A stretch of DNA of 43,135 nt from Alphaproteobacteria bacterium (GTDB lineage Bacteria > Pseudomonadota > Alphaproteobacteria > CAAHEQ01 > UBA3637): positions 1 through 43,135 of the forward strand of contig JAFTEW010000015.1 in assembly GCA_017453485.1 (NCBI GenBank), read 5' to 3'. The position numbers and the translations under genes are program-made. Below the pieces are notes generated by a model. The model saw only the letters and a program-made list of their open reading frames with translations. It made no database searches and was not told the DNA's origin. Positions 16,269 to 28,161 of this stretch are shown piece by piece (position 1 is the stretch's first letter; the number at the start of each line of letters is the position of its first letter).

Positions 16269-19200
16269 ATGATCAAACAAGAAACGAATCGCAGAAGAGT
16301 TCGTAAAAATTTCGGAAAAATTGAAGCAGTTGCCCAAATGCCTGACTTAATCGGTGTACAAACGGATTCTTACAAAGAGTTCTTACAATGGGGAGTCCCG
16401 GTTGATAAGCGAGCCGATTCAGGGTTGCAGGCTGTTTTTAAATCTATCTTTCCGATTCATGATTTTGCCGGTCGTGGAGATTTGGAGTTTATCAAGTATG
16501 AATTGGATGAACCCAAATTTGACGTTGATGAATGTTTGAAACGCAGTTTGACATTTGCTGCACCTGTTCGGGCAACTTTACGATTAGTTGTTTGGGACGT
16601 TGATGCCGCGACGGGTGTTCGCTCCATTCGGGATATTAAGGAACAAGATGTCTATATGGGTGATTTGCCCCTGATGACAGAAAAAGGAACCTTCATTGTT
16701 AACGGCACGGAACGGGTTGTTGTGTCCCAAATGCATCGGTCCCCGGGTGTATTTTTTGATCATGATAACGGTGAGACACATTCTTCGGGTAAGTTCTTGT
16801 TTGCGGCTCGCATTATTCCCTATCGCGGTTCATGGATTGATTTTGAATTTGATGCCAAAGATTTGATTTATGTTCGGATTGACCGTCGTCGGAAATTGCC
16901 GGTGTCGTCGTTGTTATATGCCTTGGACAGTGATTATACCATTCAAAAGCGGGCAGAAGCGGCTGCCAATGGGCAAGAAATTGATCCGGCCGATGTCTAT
17001 GGAATGGGTAAAGAAGAAATTTTAAACTATTTCTATCAAACCGTTGTCTTTAAAAAGGATAAGAAAGGTTGGAAGACGGAATATAATCCCGACTTGTTGA
17101 AAGGGCAAAAATTGGCCTTTGATTTGGTGGATGCCAAAACGGGAAAAGTTGTTTTTGAAAAAGGTCAGAAGTTAATTTCCGCCAAAGCCAAAAAATTACA
17201 GAAAGACGGTCTGACGGAATATGTTCTGCCGGAAGAAGAATTAAATGGTCGTTTCGTGGCAACGGATATCATTGATGAAAAAACGGGCGAAGTTGTTTTG
17301 GAAGCCGGTGATGAACTGACCGAAGATGATTTTGTCAAGCTGAATGAAATGAAGTTAAAGGAATTACCGATTTTGCATATTGATTACGTGCGGGTCGGCC
17401 CCTATATTCGTAACACATTGGTTGCCGATAAAAATACGACACGGGAAGAAGCCTTAATTGATATTTACAAGATTATGCGGCCGGGTGAATTGCCGGTTGT
17501 TGAAACGGCGGATAACTTGTTCCGTGGTATGTTCTTTGATTTGGAACACTATGATTTGTCGGCGGTCGGCCGGGTTAAGATGAACGGTCGATTGGGTTTC
17601 AGTAATGAGGAAGTTCCTGATTCCGTGCGTGTTTTACGTAAAGAAGATATTTTAAAGATTTTAAAGACGCTGGTCGAAATTAAAGACGGTCAGGGTGAAA
17701 TTGATGATATTGATAATCTGGGTAATCGGCGGGTGCGTTCTGTCGGTGAATTGATGGAAAATCAATATCGGTTAGGCTTATTGCGGATGGAACGGATGAT
17801 TCGTGAACGGATGACGTCCAGTGAAATTGATTCGGTTATGCCGTATGATTTAATCAATGCCAAACCGTTGTCGGCCGCGGTGCGGGAATTCTTTGCCAGC
17901 AGCCAACTCAGTCAATTTATGGATCAAAACAATCCGTTGGCCGAAATTACGCATAAACGGCGTTTATCGGCTTTGGGTCCGGGCGGTTTGACTCGGGATC
18001 GGGCCGGTATGGAAGTGCGTGACGTGCATCCGACTCATTACGGCCGTATTTGTCCGATTGAATCTCCGGAAGGTCAGAATATCGGTTTGATTAACTCATT
18101 GGCCAGTTTTGCTCGTATCAACAAATATGGTTTTATTGAAACACCGTATCGTAAGGTTGTGAACGGTAAAGTGACGGATGAAGTTGTCTATTTGTCCGCT
18201 ATGGAAGAAGCCCGTCATACGATTGCTCAGGCAAATGCAAAAGTAAATGCCAAAGGGGAATTGACGGAAGAATTGGTGACATCGCGTCGGGCCGGTGAAG
18301 TTATGTTGGCCAAACCCGAAGAAGTAGATATGATTGACGTATCCCCCAAGCAAGTTGTATCTGTGGCGGCGGCATTAATTCCGTTCTTGGAAAACGATGA
18401 CGCAAACCGGGCCTTAATGGGATCCAACATGCAACGTCAGGGTGTCCCTTTGTTAAAGGTTCAGGCTCCGTTGGTCGGAACGGGTATGGAAGCCGTCGTG
18501 GCCAAGGATTCTAAGGCCGCCATTACGGCGAAGCGTTCTGGTGTCGTTCAACAGGTTGATTCGTCTCGTATTGTTATTCGTGCGACGGATGAGTTGAGTT
18601 CAACAGCCTCGGGTGTGGATATTTACACATTGGAAAAATTCCAACGGTCGAATCAAGGCACTTGTATGACACAACAACCGATTGTAAAAACCGGTGAAAT
18701 TGTGAATAAAGGTGATATTATTGCCGACGGTCCGTGTACTCAGTTGGGTGAATTGGCCTTGGGTCGCAACGTATTGGTGGCCTTTATGCCGTGGAACGGA
18801 TATAACTATGAAGACTCAATCTTGATTTCGGAACGGATTGCTCGGGATGACGTCTTTACGTCCATTCACTTGGAAGAGTTTGAAGTGACGGCCCGAGATA
18901 CCAAGTTGGGCCAAGAAGAAATTACTCGCGATATTCCGAATGTCGGTGAAGAAGGCTTGAAAAACCTGGATGAAACGGGTGTCGTTTATATCGGTGCCGA
19001 GGTAAAAGCCGGGGATATCTTGGTCGGTCGTGTGACACCGAAGGGTGAAACCATCATGACACCGGAAGAAAAATTGCTCCGTACCATCTTTGGTGAAAAA
19101 GCTGCCGATGTGCGGGACAGTTCCTTACGTGTGCCGCCGGGAATTTCCGGAACGGTCGTGGATGTGCGTGTCTTTACACGTCGGGGATTAGAAAAAGACG

Positions 19201-20450
19201 AACGGGCTCTGTCTATTGAGCAGGCGGAGATCAGTCGTTTGGCCAAAGATCGTGATGATGAAAAGGCAATTATTCAAGGCAGTTTCTATGATCGTATTCG
19301 TGGCTTATTGGCCGGTCAAAAGGTGTCCAAAGCCGTTGGGTTTAAGGCCGGGACGGTCCTGACAGCCGATGCTTTGGCGGCGGTGAAAAACGTTGATTTA
19401 CGTAAAATCAATGTTGCCGATGATAAGGTTATGAAAGAAATCGAACAATTGTTGCAAACATTGGACGACGCCGAAACAAATCTGCAAAAGAAGTTTGAAG
19501 ATCGGGTCGAAAAATTGCAACGCGGTGACGAAATGATGGCTGGTGAACTGAAAAAGATTAAGGTCTTTATTGCCACCAAACGGAAATTGCAACCGGGTGA
19601 TAAGATGTCCGGTCGTCATGGGAACAAGGGTGTGGTTTCTCGGGTGTTGCCGATTGAAGATATGCCCTATACCGAAGACGGAACACCGATGGATATCGTG
19701 TTAAATCCGCTGGGTGTGCCATCCCGTATGAATGTGGGACAGATTTTGGAAACGCACCTGGGATATGCTTGTCGGGAATTGGGTCGCCAAATCGGTGAAA
19801 TCGTGGATAAAGTCAAAGCCAAGGCCGCCAAGATTGATGACTTGAAATCAAAATTACAAGAAGTCTATGGCGATCGGGAATATAAGAATAAGATTGCCGA
19901 TATGAATGATACGGACTTGTTGGCGATGAGTGAAAATCTGAAAGGTGGTGTGCCTATTGCAACGCCGGTGTTTGACGGAGCTCATCAAGATGACATTGAT
20001 AACATGTTAAAGATGGCTGGGTTGAATGTATCGGGGCAGGTGACACTGTTTGACGGTTTAACCGGAGAACCCTTTGATCGACCGGTGACAATCGGATACA
20101 TGTATATGTTAAAATTGCACCACTTGGTTGATGAAAAGATTCACGCCCGTTCCATCGGACCTTACAGTTTGGTGACACAACAACCGCTTGGCGGTAAAGC
20201 CCAGTTCGGTGGCCAGCGTTTCGGTGAAATGGAAGTGTGGGCTTTGGAAGCCTATGGGGCTGCCTATACTTTACAGGAAATGTTGACGATTAAGTCCGAT
20301 GACGTGTCTGGTCGTATTAAGGCTTATGAAACCATTATCCGTGGGGATAATAATTTCGAAGCCGGTATTCCGGAATCGTTCAATGTGCTTACCAAAGAAA
20401 TGAAATCGTTGGCACTTGATGTCGAATTAAATCAAAGCGAAACCAAATAA
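16269..20450 (+). CDS. rpoB: RNA polymerase beta subunit
   Basis: This is the beta subunit of the core polymerase. The ATG at 16269 was chosen over an in-frame ATG 27 bp upstream because it follows ATGGGGAAAAACGC and gives the family start [19 protein letters not shown]; the length is then 1393 residues, normal for alphaproteobacteria. The rifampicin region carries [20 protein letters not shown] and the wild-type-like [11 protein letters not shown]. Further marks are [37 protein letters not shown] and the closing block [20 protein letters not shown]. No resistance substitution is evident in the main cluster. rpoC follows after 20 nt. Confidence 0.98.
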   Translation: MIKQETNRRRVRKNFGKIEAVAQMPDLIGVQTDSYKEFLQWGVPVDKRADSGLQAVFKSIFPIHDFAGRGDLEFIKYELDEPKFDVDECLKRSLTFAAPVRATLRLVVWDVDAATGVRSIRDIKEQDVYMGDLPLMTEKGTFIVNGTERVVVSQMHRSPGVFFDHDNGETHSSGKFLFAARIIPYRGSWIDFEFDAKDLIYVRIDRRRKLPVSSLLYALDSDYTIQKRAEAAANGQEIDPADVYGMGKEEILNYFYQTVVFKKDKKGWKTEYNPDLLKGQKLAFDLVDAKTGKVVFEKGQKLISAKAKKLQKDGLTEYVLPEEELNGRFVATDIIDEKTGEVVLEAGDELTEDDFVKLNEMKLKELPILHIDYVRVGPYIRNTLVADKNTTREEALIDIYKIMRPGELPVVETADNLFRGMFFDLEHYDLSAVGRVKMNGRLGFSNEEVPDSVRVLRKEDILKILKTLVEIKDGQGEIDDIDNLGNRRVRSVGELMENQYRLGLLRMERMIRERMTSSEIDSVMPYDLINAKPLSAAVREFFASSQLSQFMDQNNPLAEITHKRRLSALGPGGLTRDRAGMEVRDVHPTHYGRICPIESPEGQNIGLINSLASFARINKYGFIETPYRKVVNGKVTDEVVYLSAMEEARHTIAQANAKVNAKGELTEELVTSRRAGEVMLAKPEEVDMIDVSPKQVVSVAAALIPFLENDDANRALMGSNMQRQGVPLLKVQAPLVGTGMEAVVAKDSKAAITAKRSGVVQQVDSSRIVIRATDELSSTASGVDIYTLEKFQRSNQGTCMTQQPIVKTGEIVNKGDIIADGPCTQLGELALGRNVLVAFMPWNGYNYEDSILISERIARDDVFTSIHLEEFEVTARDTKLGQEEITRDIPNVGEEGLKNLDETGVVYIGAEVKAGDILVGRVTPKGETIMTPEEKLLRTIFGEKAADVRDSSLRVPPGISGTVVDVRVFTRRGLEKDERALSIEQAEISRLAKDRDDEKAIIQGSFYDRIRGLLAGQKVSKAVGFKAGTVLTADALAAVKNVDLRKINVADDKVMKEIEQLLQTLDDAETNLQKKFEDRVEKLQRGDEMMAGELKKIKVFIATKRKLQPGDKMSGRHGNKGVVSRVLPIEDMPYTEDGTPMDIVLNPLGVPSRMNVGQILETHLGYACRELGRQIGEIVDKVKAKAAKIDDLKSKLQEVYGDREYKNKIADMNDTDLLAMSENLKGGVPIATPVFDGAHQDDIDNMLKMAGLNVSGQVTLFDGLTGEPFDRPVTIGYMYMLKLHHLVDEKIHARSIGPYSLVTQQPLGGKAQFGGQRFGEMEVWALEAYGAAYTLQEMLTIKSDDVSGRIKAYETIIRGDNNFEAGIPESFNVLTKEMKSLALDVELNQSETK

Positions 20451-20470
20451 CAAACAAAGAGGCAAAAACA

Positions 20471-23400
20471 ATGAATGAATTGATTACAAATTTTAGTCCT
20501 GTGGCTAATCCGCAATCTTTTGATGATATTCGGATTTCAATTGCATCTCCGGAAAAAATCCGCAGTTGGTCGTATGGTGAGGTGACTCGTCCGGAAACGA
20601 TTAACTATCGGACGTTTAAACCAGAAAAAGACGGTTTGTTCTGTGCCAAGATTTTCGGACCGGTCAAGGATTACGAATGTTTATGCGGTAAGTATAAACG
20701 CATGAAGTATCGGGGTATTACCTGTGAAAAATGCGGTGTTGAAGTCACTTTGTCAAAGGTGCGTCGGGAACGGATGGGGCATATTGAATTAGCCTGTCCG
20801 GTCACACATATTTGGTTTTTGAAATCGCTCCCCAGTCGTATCGGCACGTTATTGGATATGATGTTGAAAAACTTGGAAGCCGTTTTATATTTTGAAAAAT
20901 ATATTGTGATTGAACCGGGTCTGACAGCCTTGAAATTGCATGATTTGTTGACAGAAGAACAATATCAGGCGGCTTTGGAAGAATACGGGGAAGATGCTTT
21001 CCGTGTCGGTATTGGTGCCGAAGCTATTAAAGAAATGCTTTCCCAAATCGATTTGGCTGCCGAAGCGGCGTCTTTGCGGGCTGAATTGATTGAAACAAAA
21101 TCCGATATGAAACGGAAGAAAATCGTCAAAAAATTAAAATTGGTCGAATCCTTCTTGGAATCCGGTTCTCGTCCGGAATGGATGGTATTGGATGTGTTGC
21201 CGGTTATTCCGCCGGAGTTGCGTCCGTTGGTGCCGTTGGACGGTGGTCGGTTTGCCACTTCTGATTTGAACGATTTATATCGGCGTGTTATTAACCGGAA
21301 CAATCGGTTAAAACGGTTGTTGGAATTACGGGCCCCTGAGATCATTATCCGTAATGAAAAGCGTATGTTGCAGGAAGCCGTTGATGCTTTATTTGATAAC
21401 GGGCGCCGGGGACGGGCAGTGGCTGGAATGAATAAACGGCCGTTAAAATCTTTGGCCGATATGTTAAAGGGTAAACAAGGTCGTTTCCGTCAAAACTTGC
21501 TTGGTAAACGGGTGGATTACTCGGGCCGTTCCGTGATTACGGTTGGTCCGGAATTGATGTTGCATCAGTGCGGATTGCCCAAACGGATGGCTTTGGAACT
21601 GTTTAAACCGTTCATTTATTCCAAATTGGAACAGTACGGTATGGCTTCAACAATTAAAGCGGCTAAGAAAATGGTTGAAAAGGAAAAACCGGAAGTTTGG
21701 GATATTTTATCCGAAGTTATTCGTGAGCATCCGGTATTGCTCAACCGGGCGCCGACGTTGCACCGTTTAGGTATTCAGGCTTTTGAACCGGTTTTGATTG
21801 AAGGAAAAGCCATTCAATTACACCCGTTGGTTTGTACGGCGTTTAACGCAGACTTTGACGGTGACCAGATGGCTGTTCATGTTCCGTTGTCTATGGAAGC
21901 GCAATTGGAAGCCCGTGTTTTGATGATGTCCACCAATAACATTTTGTCACCGGCATCCGGTAAGCCGATTATTGTGCCGACACAAGACGTTATTTTAGGT
22001 TTGTATTATATGTCTATGGCTTTGGACGGTGAACCGGGTGAAGGCATGGTATTTTCTTGCCCGCAAGAAATTGAACACGCCTTGTTTAATCATGTTGTGA
22101 CGCTCCATTCTAAGATTAAAGTCCGTCTGACAATTATGGAAGATAACGGTGTAAAGAATACACGTGTTGTTGAAACAACACCGGGTCGGATGAAGTTAGC
22201 CTCTTTATTACCGGATAACAGCAAGATTCCGTTCAGTTTGATGAATCGGCTTATCCGGAAGAAAGAAGTTTCGGATATCATTGATGCGGTCTATCGCTTC
22301 TGTGGTCAAAAAGAAACCTGTATTTTCGCGGATCGGATTATGGGCCTCGGGTATCGTCAGGCGGCTTTGTCCGGCATTTCGTTCGGTAAGGATGACTTGA
22401 TTGTTCCGGAAGCTAAAAAGAAATTGTTGGCCGAAACAGAAAAGAAAACTAACGAATTTGAACGTCAATATCAGGATGGTTTGATTACTCGTTTGGAAAA
22501 ATACAACAAAGTGGTGGATGCTTGGGCAGCCTGCACGGATGCTATTTCGGAAGCCATGATGAAAGGTATTTCAAAGATTGAGCCCGGTAAGCCCGTGAAC
22601 TCTGTCTATATGATGGCGAATTCCGGTGCGCGTGGTTCGGCGGCGCAGATGCGTCAGTTGGCCGGTATGCGTGGCTTGATGGCTAAACCTAACGGTGAAA
22701 TTATTGAAACACCTATTCGGTCGAACTTTAAGGAAGGCTTGACCGTTATGGAATACTTTAACTCAACACACGGTGCCCGTAAAGGGTTGGCCGATACTGC
22801 TTTAAAAACGGCAAACTCCGGTTATTTGACACGGCGTTTGGTTGATGTGGCCCAAGATGCCATTATTACAATGGAAGATTGCGGTACAGATAATGGTATC
22901 ACCATCCAACCGATTATTGAAGGCGGTGATGTGATTGCGACTACCGGTGAACGGATTTTGGGTCGGACGGCTGCGGAAGACATTAAGAATCCGACAACCG
23001 GTGAGGTTATTGTGCCCAAGAATCATTTGATTGACGAAAATGATGTCGAGAAAATTGATGCGGCCGGTGTTGATTCGGTTAAGATTCGGTCGGTTTTGAC
23101 CTGCGAAGCGGAAGATGGTATTTGTGCGGCCTGTTATGGTCGGGATCTGGCTCGCGGAACGGCCGTAAACCTGGGCGAAGTGGTCGGTATTATTGCGGCT
23201 CAATCCATTGGTGAACCGGGAACGCAGTTAACCATGCGGACTTTCCACATCGGTGGTGCGGCACAACGGGGCGCAGAACAATCCAATGTTGACGCAGCCT
23301 TTGATGCCAAGATTAAGTTGGGTAATTGTAATACGATTAAGAATTCGGCGGGGGATGTGATTGTTTTGTCCCGTAATTGTGAAATCTCGTTATTGGATGC

Positions 23401-24607
23401 TAGCGGTCGTGAAAAAGCCCGTCATAAGGTGCCCTATGGTGGTAAATTGATGGTTGAAAATGGCCAAAAAGTGACCAAAGGTACGCGGTTGGCAGAATGG
23501 GATCCATACACAACACCGATTATTGTGGATAAGGCCGGTCAGATCAAATTTGAAGATTTGGTTGAAGGCGAAACCGTTCGTCAAGTTATTGATGAAGCAA
23601 CGGGTTTGTCTTCTACGGTGGTAATGGATTGGCGGCAACAATCATCTAAGCAGGATCGTAAACCGCATTTGGCGTTGCTGGATGCCAAAGGTAAGGTGTT
23701 TAAATCTGCCAGTGGTGCCGAAGCGCGTTATTACCTGGCGACCGACGCTGTTGTGACTGTGACGAATGGTCAGAATGTCAAACCTGGTGATGTATTGGCC
23801 AGATTACCCCGTGAATCAACAAAAACTCGTGATATTACGGGCGGTTTGCCGCGGGTTGCCGAATTATTTGAAGCCCGTCGCCCCAAAGATGCGGCCATCA
23901 TTTCTGAAATTGACGGCCGGGTTGAATATGGGGCTGACTTTAAGACGAAGCGTCGCGTATTTGTGATTGGTGAAAATGACGAAAAGCGTGAATATCTGAT
24001 TCCAAAAGGTCGTTCTGTTGCCGTTCATGAAGGCGATATTGTTCAAAAAGGTGACTTGATTGTGGAAGGCTCTTTGGTGCCGCATGATATTTTGCGTATC
24101 TTGGGGGTTGAAGCGTTGGCTCACTATATGATTCGGGAAGTTCAGGCTGTCTATCGTCTGCAAGGTGTGAAGATTAACGATAAACACATTGAAGTCATTG
24201 TGCGTCAAATGATGCGCAAGATGGAAGTGGTCGATCCGGGCGATACAACGCTGTTGGCTGGGGAACAGGTTGATAAAGACACATTGGTTGCCGAAAATGT
24301 CAAAGCGGCCAAAGCAGGCGGACGGGAAGCCAAAGCAGAACCGGTCTTGTTGGGTATTACAAAGGCCAGTTTGCAGACAAAATCGTTTATTTCGGCGGCT
24401 TCGTTCCAAGAAACAACACGTGTCTTGACCGAAGCGGCGGTTGCCGGTAAGCGGGATCCGCTCCATGGCTTGAAAGAAAACGTCATTGTCGGTCGGTTAA
24501 TTCCGGCCGGAACCGGTGCCGAAATGCAACGGTTGCGTCAAATTGCGGTTGAACGCGATAAAGAAATCGTGGATGCCCGCAATAAAGAAACGGCCAATGC
24601 CGGTTAA
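20471..24607 (+). CDS. rpoC: RNA polymerase beta' subunit
   Basis: This is the 1378-residue catalytic subunit. The N-terminal zinc finger is C-L-C-G then C-E-K-C-G (near residues 71-90). The active-site Mg-binding motif [14 protein letters not shown] lies near residue 458. The second zinc site has [19 protein letters not shown]. The bridge helix and trigger loop region includes [19 protein letters not shown]. No large lineage-specific insertion is obvious. A strong terminator follows 17 nt downstream and closes the cluster. Confidence 0.98.
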   Translation: MNELITNFSPVANPQSFDDIRISIASPEKIRSWSYGEVTRPETINYRTFKPEKDGLFCAKIFGPVKDYECLCGKYKRMKYRGITCEKCGVEVTLSKVRRERMGHIELACPVTHIWFLKSLPSRIGTLLDMMLKNLEAVLYFEKYIVIEPGLTALKLHDLLTEEQYQAALEEYGEDAFRVGIGAEAIKEMLSQIDLAAEAASLRAELIETKSDMKRKKIVKKLKLVESFLESGSRPEWMVLDVLPVIPPELRPLVPLDGGRFATSDLNDLYRRVINRNNRLKRLLELRAPEIIIRNEKRMLQEAVDALFDNGRRGRAVAGMNKRPLKSLADMLKGKQGRFRQNLLGKRVDYSGRSVITVGPELMLHQCGLPKRMALELFKPFIYSKLEQYGMASTIKAAKKMVEKEKPEVWDILSEVIREHPVLLNRAPTLHRLGIQAFEPVLIEGKAIQLHPLVCTAFNADFDGDQMAVHVPLSMEAQLEARVLMMSTNNILSPASGKPIIVPTQDVILGLYYMSMALDGEPGEGMVFSCPQEIEHALFNHVVTLHSKIKVRLTIMEDNGVKNTRVVETTPGRMKLASLLPDNSKIPFSLMNRLIRKKEVSDIIDAVYRFCGQKETCIFADRIMGLGYRQAALSGISFGKDDLIVPEAKKKLLAETEKKTNEFERQYQDGLITRLEKYNKVVDAWAACTDAISEAMMKGISKIEPGKPVNSVYMMANSGARGSAAQMRQLAGMRGLMAKPNGEIIETPIRSNFKEGLTVMEYFNSTHGARKGLADTALKTANSGYLTRRLVDVAQDAIITMEDCGTDNGITIQPIIEGGDVIATTGERILGRTAAEDIKNPTTGEVIVPKNHLIDENDVEKIDAAGVDSVKIRSVLTCEAEDGICAACYGRDLARGTAVNLGEVVGIIAAQSIGEPGTQLTMRTFHIGGAAQRGAEQSNVDAAFDAKIKLGNCNTIKNSAGDVIVLSRNCEISLLDASGREKARHKVPYGGKLMVENGQKVTKGTRLAEWDPYTTPIIVDKAGQIKFEDLVEGETVRQVIDEATGLSSTVVMDWRQQSSKQDRKPHLALLDAKGKVFKSASGAEARYYLATDAVVTVTNGQNVKPGDVLARLPRESTKTRDITGGLPRVAELFEARRPKDAAIISEIDGRVEYGADFKTKRRVFVIGENDEKREYLIPKGRSVAVHEGDIVQKGDLIVEGSLVPHDILRILGVEALAHYMIREVQAVYRLQGVKINDKHIEVIVRQMMRKMEVVDPGDTTLLAGEQVDKDTLVAENVKAAKAGGREAKAEPVLLGITKASLQTKSFISAASFQETTRVLTEAAVAGKRDPLHGLKENVIVGRLIPAGTGAEMQRLRQIAVERDKEIVDARNKETANAG

Positions 24608-24624
24608 TCCATCGAATAAAATTA

Positions 24625-24656
24625 ATCCCCCACGATATTGTGGGGGATTTTTTATT
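24625..24656 (+). terminator. Rho-independent terminator after rpoC
   Basis: A 9-bp stem (24625-24633 with 24640-24648) with a GATATT loop is followed by a T-rich tract. It separates rpoC from the convergent amidohydrolase gene and may also stop minus-strand transcripts. Confidence 0.92.
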
Positions 24657-25901
24657 TTACAAACGGTTTAATTCCCAAACAACCCGTTTAAATTCATCAA
24701 TGATTTGGGTTTCGTTTGTGACAGTTTTATTTTGCATCACGGGTTTCCCATCACAAATAACATCCGTGATGCAGGATGAATCTGCCGCATAGATTAGGTG
24801 TGAATCGATTTGTTCATTCGGTAAAAGCAAGGGATTATTTAAATCAACTAAAACGAAATCGGCCAAAGCCCCGACTTCAATTCTTCCGGTATTGATTCCA
24901 AAGGCTTGAAATCCGTTACGGGTAGCTATTTTCAAAATATCCGACACGCGCCCGGCCAAAACCGATCCAACCCGTTGTTTAGCGGATAGGGCAGCCACCT
25001 TCATCTCGGTTATCATAGATAGGGAGTTATTGGAGGAAACACTATCTGTCCCCAAGGTGAGTTGAATATTACTTTCCAAATATTTTTGTAAATTCATACT
25101 GCCGGAACCCAATTTTAAATTGGATGTCGGACAATGTGCAATAATGCTTCCGGTGTCGGCCAGTATGTGTAGTTCATCCTCATTAAAATGGACCCCGTGT
25201 GCCAAGATGGTTTTTGGCCCTAAAACGCCCCATTTGTGCAATAATTCAACCGGTCGGCATCCATATTTGTTCAGGCAATCGTGGACTTCCTTTTCCGTTT
25301 CGGATAAGTGAATATGGAAGTAAGTCTGATGGTTTTGGGCTTTTTCAAACAACCCTCGAATTAATCTTTCCGAGCAGGTATAGATTGCATGTGCTGATGT
25401 GCCCTTTATGATACGGCCAGAGGGGGATGGTCCAGATAGAAAAAGATCAGCTTGATTTAAGCGGCGTTCTGTTTCATTCTCATCAAAAAAGTCCATCCCG
25501 ACATAGGGAATCATGGATCGAATCCCCATGTCATTAACAGCCCGAACAGTTTCATCCGCATCACCATACATATCACAGAAAAAGGTTGTGCCGGTCTTAA
25601 TCATTTCTAAAATGGCAAAACGGGATAAAGGGTAAATATGTTCCGGTTTTAATTTGGCCTCTCGGGGCCAGATACTGGTGTTCAGCCAAGTGAACAGCTC
25701 TTGGTCCTCTCCAATCCCCCGTAGGAACATCATGGATGCATGTGTATGTGTATTGGCAAAAGATGGAAAAATAGCCTTACCGGTGCAATCCCAAATGATT
25801 TCATCAGGAACATTGATGCTTTTTTCAATTTGTGAAATGGTATTACCCTTAATTAAAATATCACAAAGTTGGTGATTTAGGCAGACTTTTTTAAGTAGCA
25901 T
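24657..25901 (-). CDS. Amidohydrolase, MTA/SAH or guanine-type deaminase family
   Basis: This 414-residue metal-dependent hydrolase belongs to the TRZ/ATZ group, whose members deaminate 5'-methylthioadenosine, S-adenosylhomocysteine or related bases. It shows the metal-binding NTHTHASMMFLRG (HxH near residue 52), FHIHLSETEKEV, ILAHGVHFNEDEL, HCPTSNLKLGSG and the catalytic Asp in LGTDSVSSNNSLSM. The C-terminal part returns to the small composite sheet (GALADFVLVDLNNP). The ribosome site AGAGAGGGTAAATGC is visible. The precise substrate cannot be set from the sequence; MtaD-like deaminase is the closest match by motif. It is convergent with rpoC and downstream of thrS, but a terminator separates it from thrS. 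Confidence 0.85.
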   Translation of the reverse strand: MLLKKVCLNHQLCDILIKGNTISQIEKSINVPDEIIWDCTGKAIFPSFANTHTHASMMFLRGIGEDQELFTWLNTSIWPREAKLKPEHIYPLSRFAILEMIKTGTTFFCDMYGDADETVRAVNDMGIRSMIPYVGMDFFDENETERRLNQADLFLSGPSPSGRIIKGTSAHAIYTCSERLIRGLFEKAQNHQTYFHIHLSETEKEVHDCLNKYGCRPVELLHKWGVLGPKTILAHGVHFNEDELHILADTGSIIAHCPTSNLKLGSGSMNLQKYLESNIQLTLGTDSVSSNNSLSMITEMKVAALSAKQRVGSVLAGRVSDILKIATRNGFQAFGINTGRIEVGALADFVLVDLNNPLLLPNEQIDSHLIYAADSSCITDVICDGKPVMQNKTVTNETQIIDEFKRVVWELNRL

Positions 25902-25916
25902 TTACCCTCTCTGAAT

Positions 25917-25945
25917 AAAAAAAGATGGGGTCACAAGACCCCATC
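25917..25945 (-). terminator. Rho-independent terminator after thrS
   Basis: A 9-bp stem (GATGGGGTC at 25924-25932 with GACCCCATC at 25937-25945) and a 4-nt loop lie just downstream of thrS. On the minus strand the stem is followed by seven T. Confidence 0.92.
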
Positions 25946-25952
25946 CAAATAA

Positions 25953-27878
25953 TTAATCATCATACTCAACGCTGGGGAAGCGGGCATCCTGTTTGAACTG
26001 GCGCAATGCGTCGTCAAATTTGACCGTTTCTTGGGAATTATTCCCTAATCGGCGAATGGTGACCGTTCCTTCGGCTTTTTCTTTTGCACCGACAACCAAG
26101 ATAATCGGCACTTTTTTCAGAGAATGCTCCCGAACTTTATAACTGATTTTCTCATTGCGCAGATCCGTTTCAACCCGAATTCCCGCCACAAACAGTTTGT
26201 GAGCAATCTCTTTGACATAGTCGTCTTGTTCCGAGGATATCGGGGCTACCACAACCTGAACCGGGGCAAGCCAAAACGGGAAGGCACCGGCACAATGCTC
26301 AATCAAAACACCCGAAAACCGTTCTAATGAACCGAACAATGCCCGGTGCAACATAATCGGACGATGCTTTTGTCCATCTTCACCGATATAGGTCACATCA
26401 AACCGTTCCGGCAAATTTAGATCAGCCTGCAATGTGCCCAGTTGCCATTCCCGACCAATGGCATCTTTTAACTTAAAATCCAGTTTCGGACCGTAGAAAG
26501 CCCCATCACCCGGATTAATCGTATAGGCATACCCCATATCGGTTAAGGCATCAGCCAATCCCTGTTCCAACATATCCCAAATTTCATCGGTTCCGATTCG
26601 TTCTTTGGGGCGAGTGGACAGTTTAATGGCGACATCTTTTAGCCCAAAGTCTTTGTAGATGTCCAACATGAAACGGACAACCCGTTGGCATTCACCTTTG
26701 AATTGTTCCGGCGTGCAGAAAATATGGGCATCATCCTGAGTAAAAGCCCGCACCCGCAGCAATCCGTGTAATGCTCCGGAGGCTTCATACCGATGAACGC
26801 GGCCAAATTCGGCAATCCGCTTGGGTAAATCCCGATAACTGGTAATGCCTTGTTTAAAGGTTAGCACCCCACCCGGGCAATTCATCGGTTTAATCGCAAA
26901 GGTTTTTTCCTCAATGGTAGTGGTATACATATTTTCCCGATACCAATTCCAGTGGCCGGATGTTTCCCACAACACTTTATCCATAATTTGCGGTGTATTG
27001 ATTTCGACATAGCCTTCGGCCTGTTGCCGGCGGCGCATATAAGCAATCAACGTTTGGAAAAAAGTCCATCCGCGCGGATGCCAAAACACATCACCGGGGG
27101 CGTATTCTTCAAAGTGGAACAAGTCCATCTCACGTCCCAATTTCCGGTGGTCACGCTTTTCGGCTTCCTCCAACAAAGTAAAGTAGGCTTTCATGTCTTT
27201 ATCTGACCAAAAGGCTGTGCCGTAAACTCGTTGTAATGATTCTTTGGTGGCATCTCCCCGCCAATAAGCGGCCGCCACTTTTGTCAATTTAAAGGCTTTG
27301 CCGACCATGCCGGTGCGTGGTAAATGCGGCCCACGGCACAGTTCAACATAATCTCCTTGCGTGTAAAGGGATACGGTTTGCACGTCTGCCGGTAAATCGT
27401 TAATCAACTCGACTTTATACTTCTCACCTCGACCTTCAAATAATTTGACGGCCTCTGCCCGTGGTAATTCGGAACGGACAATCGGTAAATCCGCCGCAAT
27501 AATTTTGGTCATTTCGGCTTCAATTTTCGGTAAATCTTCTTCCTTTAATATAATGCCGAAGAAATCATAATAAAAACCATTTTCAACAGCCGGTCCGATG
27601 GTGACCAAAGCCTGCGGATACAGATTTTTAACGGCTTGTGCCAGAACATGGGCCGTGGTATGGCGTAAAATTGCCAGAGATTCGGGGTTTTTTGTTGTGA
27701 TGAGAGAAATCGTTGCATCCTGCGTTATCGGGGTAGTTAGGTCAGTCAGGGTTTCATTAACCCGAACCGCTACCGAATTTTTTGCCAAACCGTCACTGAT
27801 CTTTTGTGCAATCTGTAAGCCAGACACCGGCGAATCAAATTGCATTTTTGCCCCATCGGGCAACGTAATTTCTATCAT
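25953..27878 (-). CDS. thrS: Threonyl-tRNA synthetase
   Basis: This class II synthetase charges tRNA-Thr and, through its N-terminal editing domain, removes mischarged Ser. The 641 residues include the TGS domain (1-60), the editing domain with RHTTAHVLAQAV and the downstream CRGPHLPRTG, the catalytic core with motif 2 region FGRVHRYEASGALHGL, the zinc ligands around KPMNCPGGV, motif 3 in RPIMLHRALFGSLERF, and the C-terminal anticodon-binding domain starting near PVQVVVAPISSEQ. It is normal length. A ribosome site AAAAGGAATATAAAA precedes the ATG. infC, rpmI and rplT, frequent neighbours in other bacteria, are not next to it here. Confidence 0.98.
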   Translation of the reverse strand: MIEITLPDGAKMQFDSPVSGLQIAQKISDGLAKNSVAVRVNETLTDLTTPITQDATISLITTKNPESLAILRHTTAHVLAQAVKNLYPQALVTIGPAVENGFYYDFFGIILKEEDLPKIEAEMTKIIAADLPIVRSELPRAEAVKLFEGRGEKYKVELINDLPADVQTVSLYTQGDYVELCRGPHLPRTGMVGKAFKLTKVAAAYWRGDATKESLQRVYGTAFWSDKDMKAYFTLLEEAEKRDHRKLGREMDLFHFEEYAPGDVFWHPRGWTFFQTLIAYMRRRQQAEGYVEINTPQIMDKVLWETSGHWNWYRENMYTTTIEEKTFAIKPMNCPGGVLTFKQGITSYRDLPKRIAEFGRVHRYEASGALHGLLRVRAFTQDDAHIFCTPEQFKGECQRVVRFMLDIYKDFGLKDVAIKLSTRPKERIGTDEIWDMLEQGLADALTDMGYAYTINPGDGAFYGPKLDFKLKDAIGREWQLGTLQADLNLPERFDVTYIGEDGQKHRPIMLHRALFGSLERFSGVLIEHCAGAFPFWLAPVQVVVAPISSEQDDYVKEIAHKLFVAGIRVETDLRNEKISYKVREHSLKKVPIILVVGAKEKAEGTVTIRRLGNNSQETVKFDDALRQFKQDARFPSVEYDD

Positions 27879-27971
27879 TTTTATATTCCTTTTTTGTTAA
27901 TAAAACCGACCCACACAACGGGCCGGCTCTTATTATAAACAAAAACGGAGAGAAAGTCAAATTTTTTTAGG

Positions 27972-28160
27972 CTACATATACTCATGCGAATCAAAAATGA
28001 TTCGTTCACGCAAGCGTTTTTGTAATTCCGAGTCCCAATGACCGATAAGTTGCCGTAATTCTTTTTGGACCCGACGGTCATGGCGCCCTTTTTTTGAAAC
28101 ACCCTGATCTATGCGTTTTTTTTGATGTTTTTTGTTGGTGTGACGGTGTTTGTAAAACAT
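27972..28160 (-). CDS. Small basic protein of unknown function, coupled to the gene before it
   Basis: This 62-residue, strongly basic ORF (22 Lys/Arg and 7 His) is not recognised. It begins with MFYKHRHTNKKHQKKR, followed by a helical stretch RRVQKELRQLIGHWDSELQKRLRER. The ATG lies 1 nt after the stop of the preceding gene, and the ribosome site GAGGA sits inside that gene's end, so translation is probably coupled; this is the main support for a real gene. An overlapping frame (27881-28102) lacks such a signal. Confidence 0.55.
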   Translation of the reverse strand: MFYKHRHTNKKHQKKRIDQGVSKKGRHDRRVQKELRQLIGHWDSELQKRLRERIIFDSHEYM

Positions 28161-28161
28161 A

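Noticed and set aside
27881-28102. 73-residue minus-strand open frame overlapping the small basic ORF
   Set aside because: It lacks a ribosome site and the coupling seen for the 62-residue frame.
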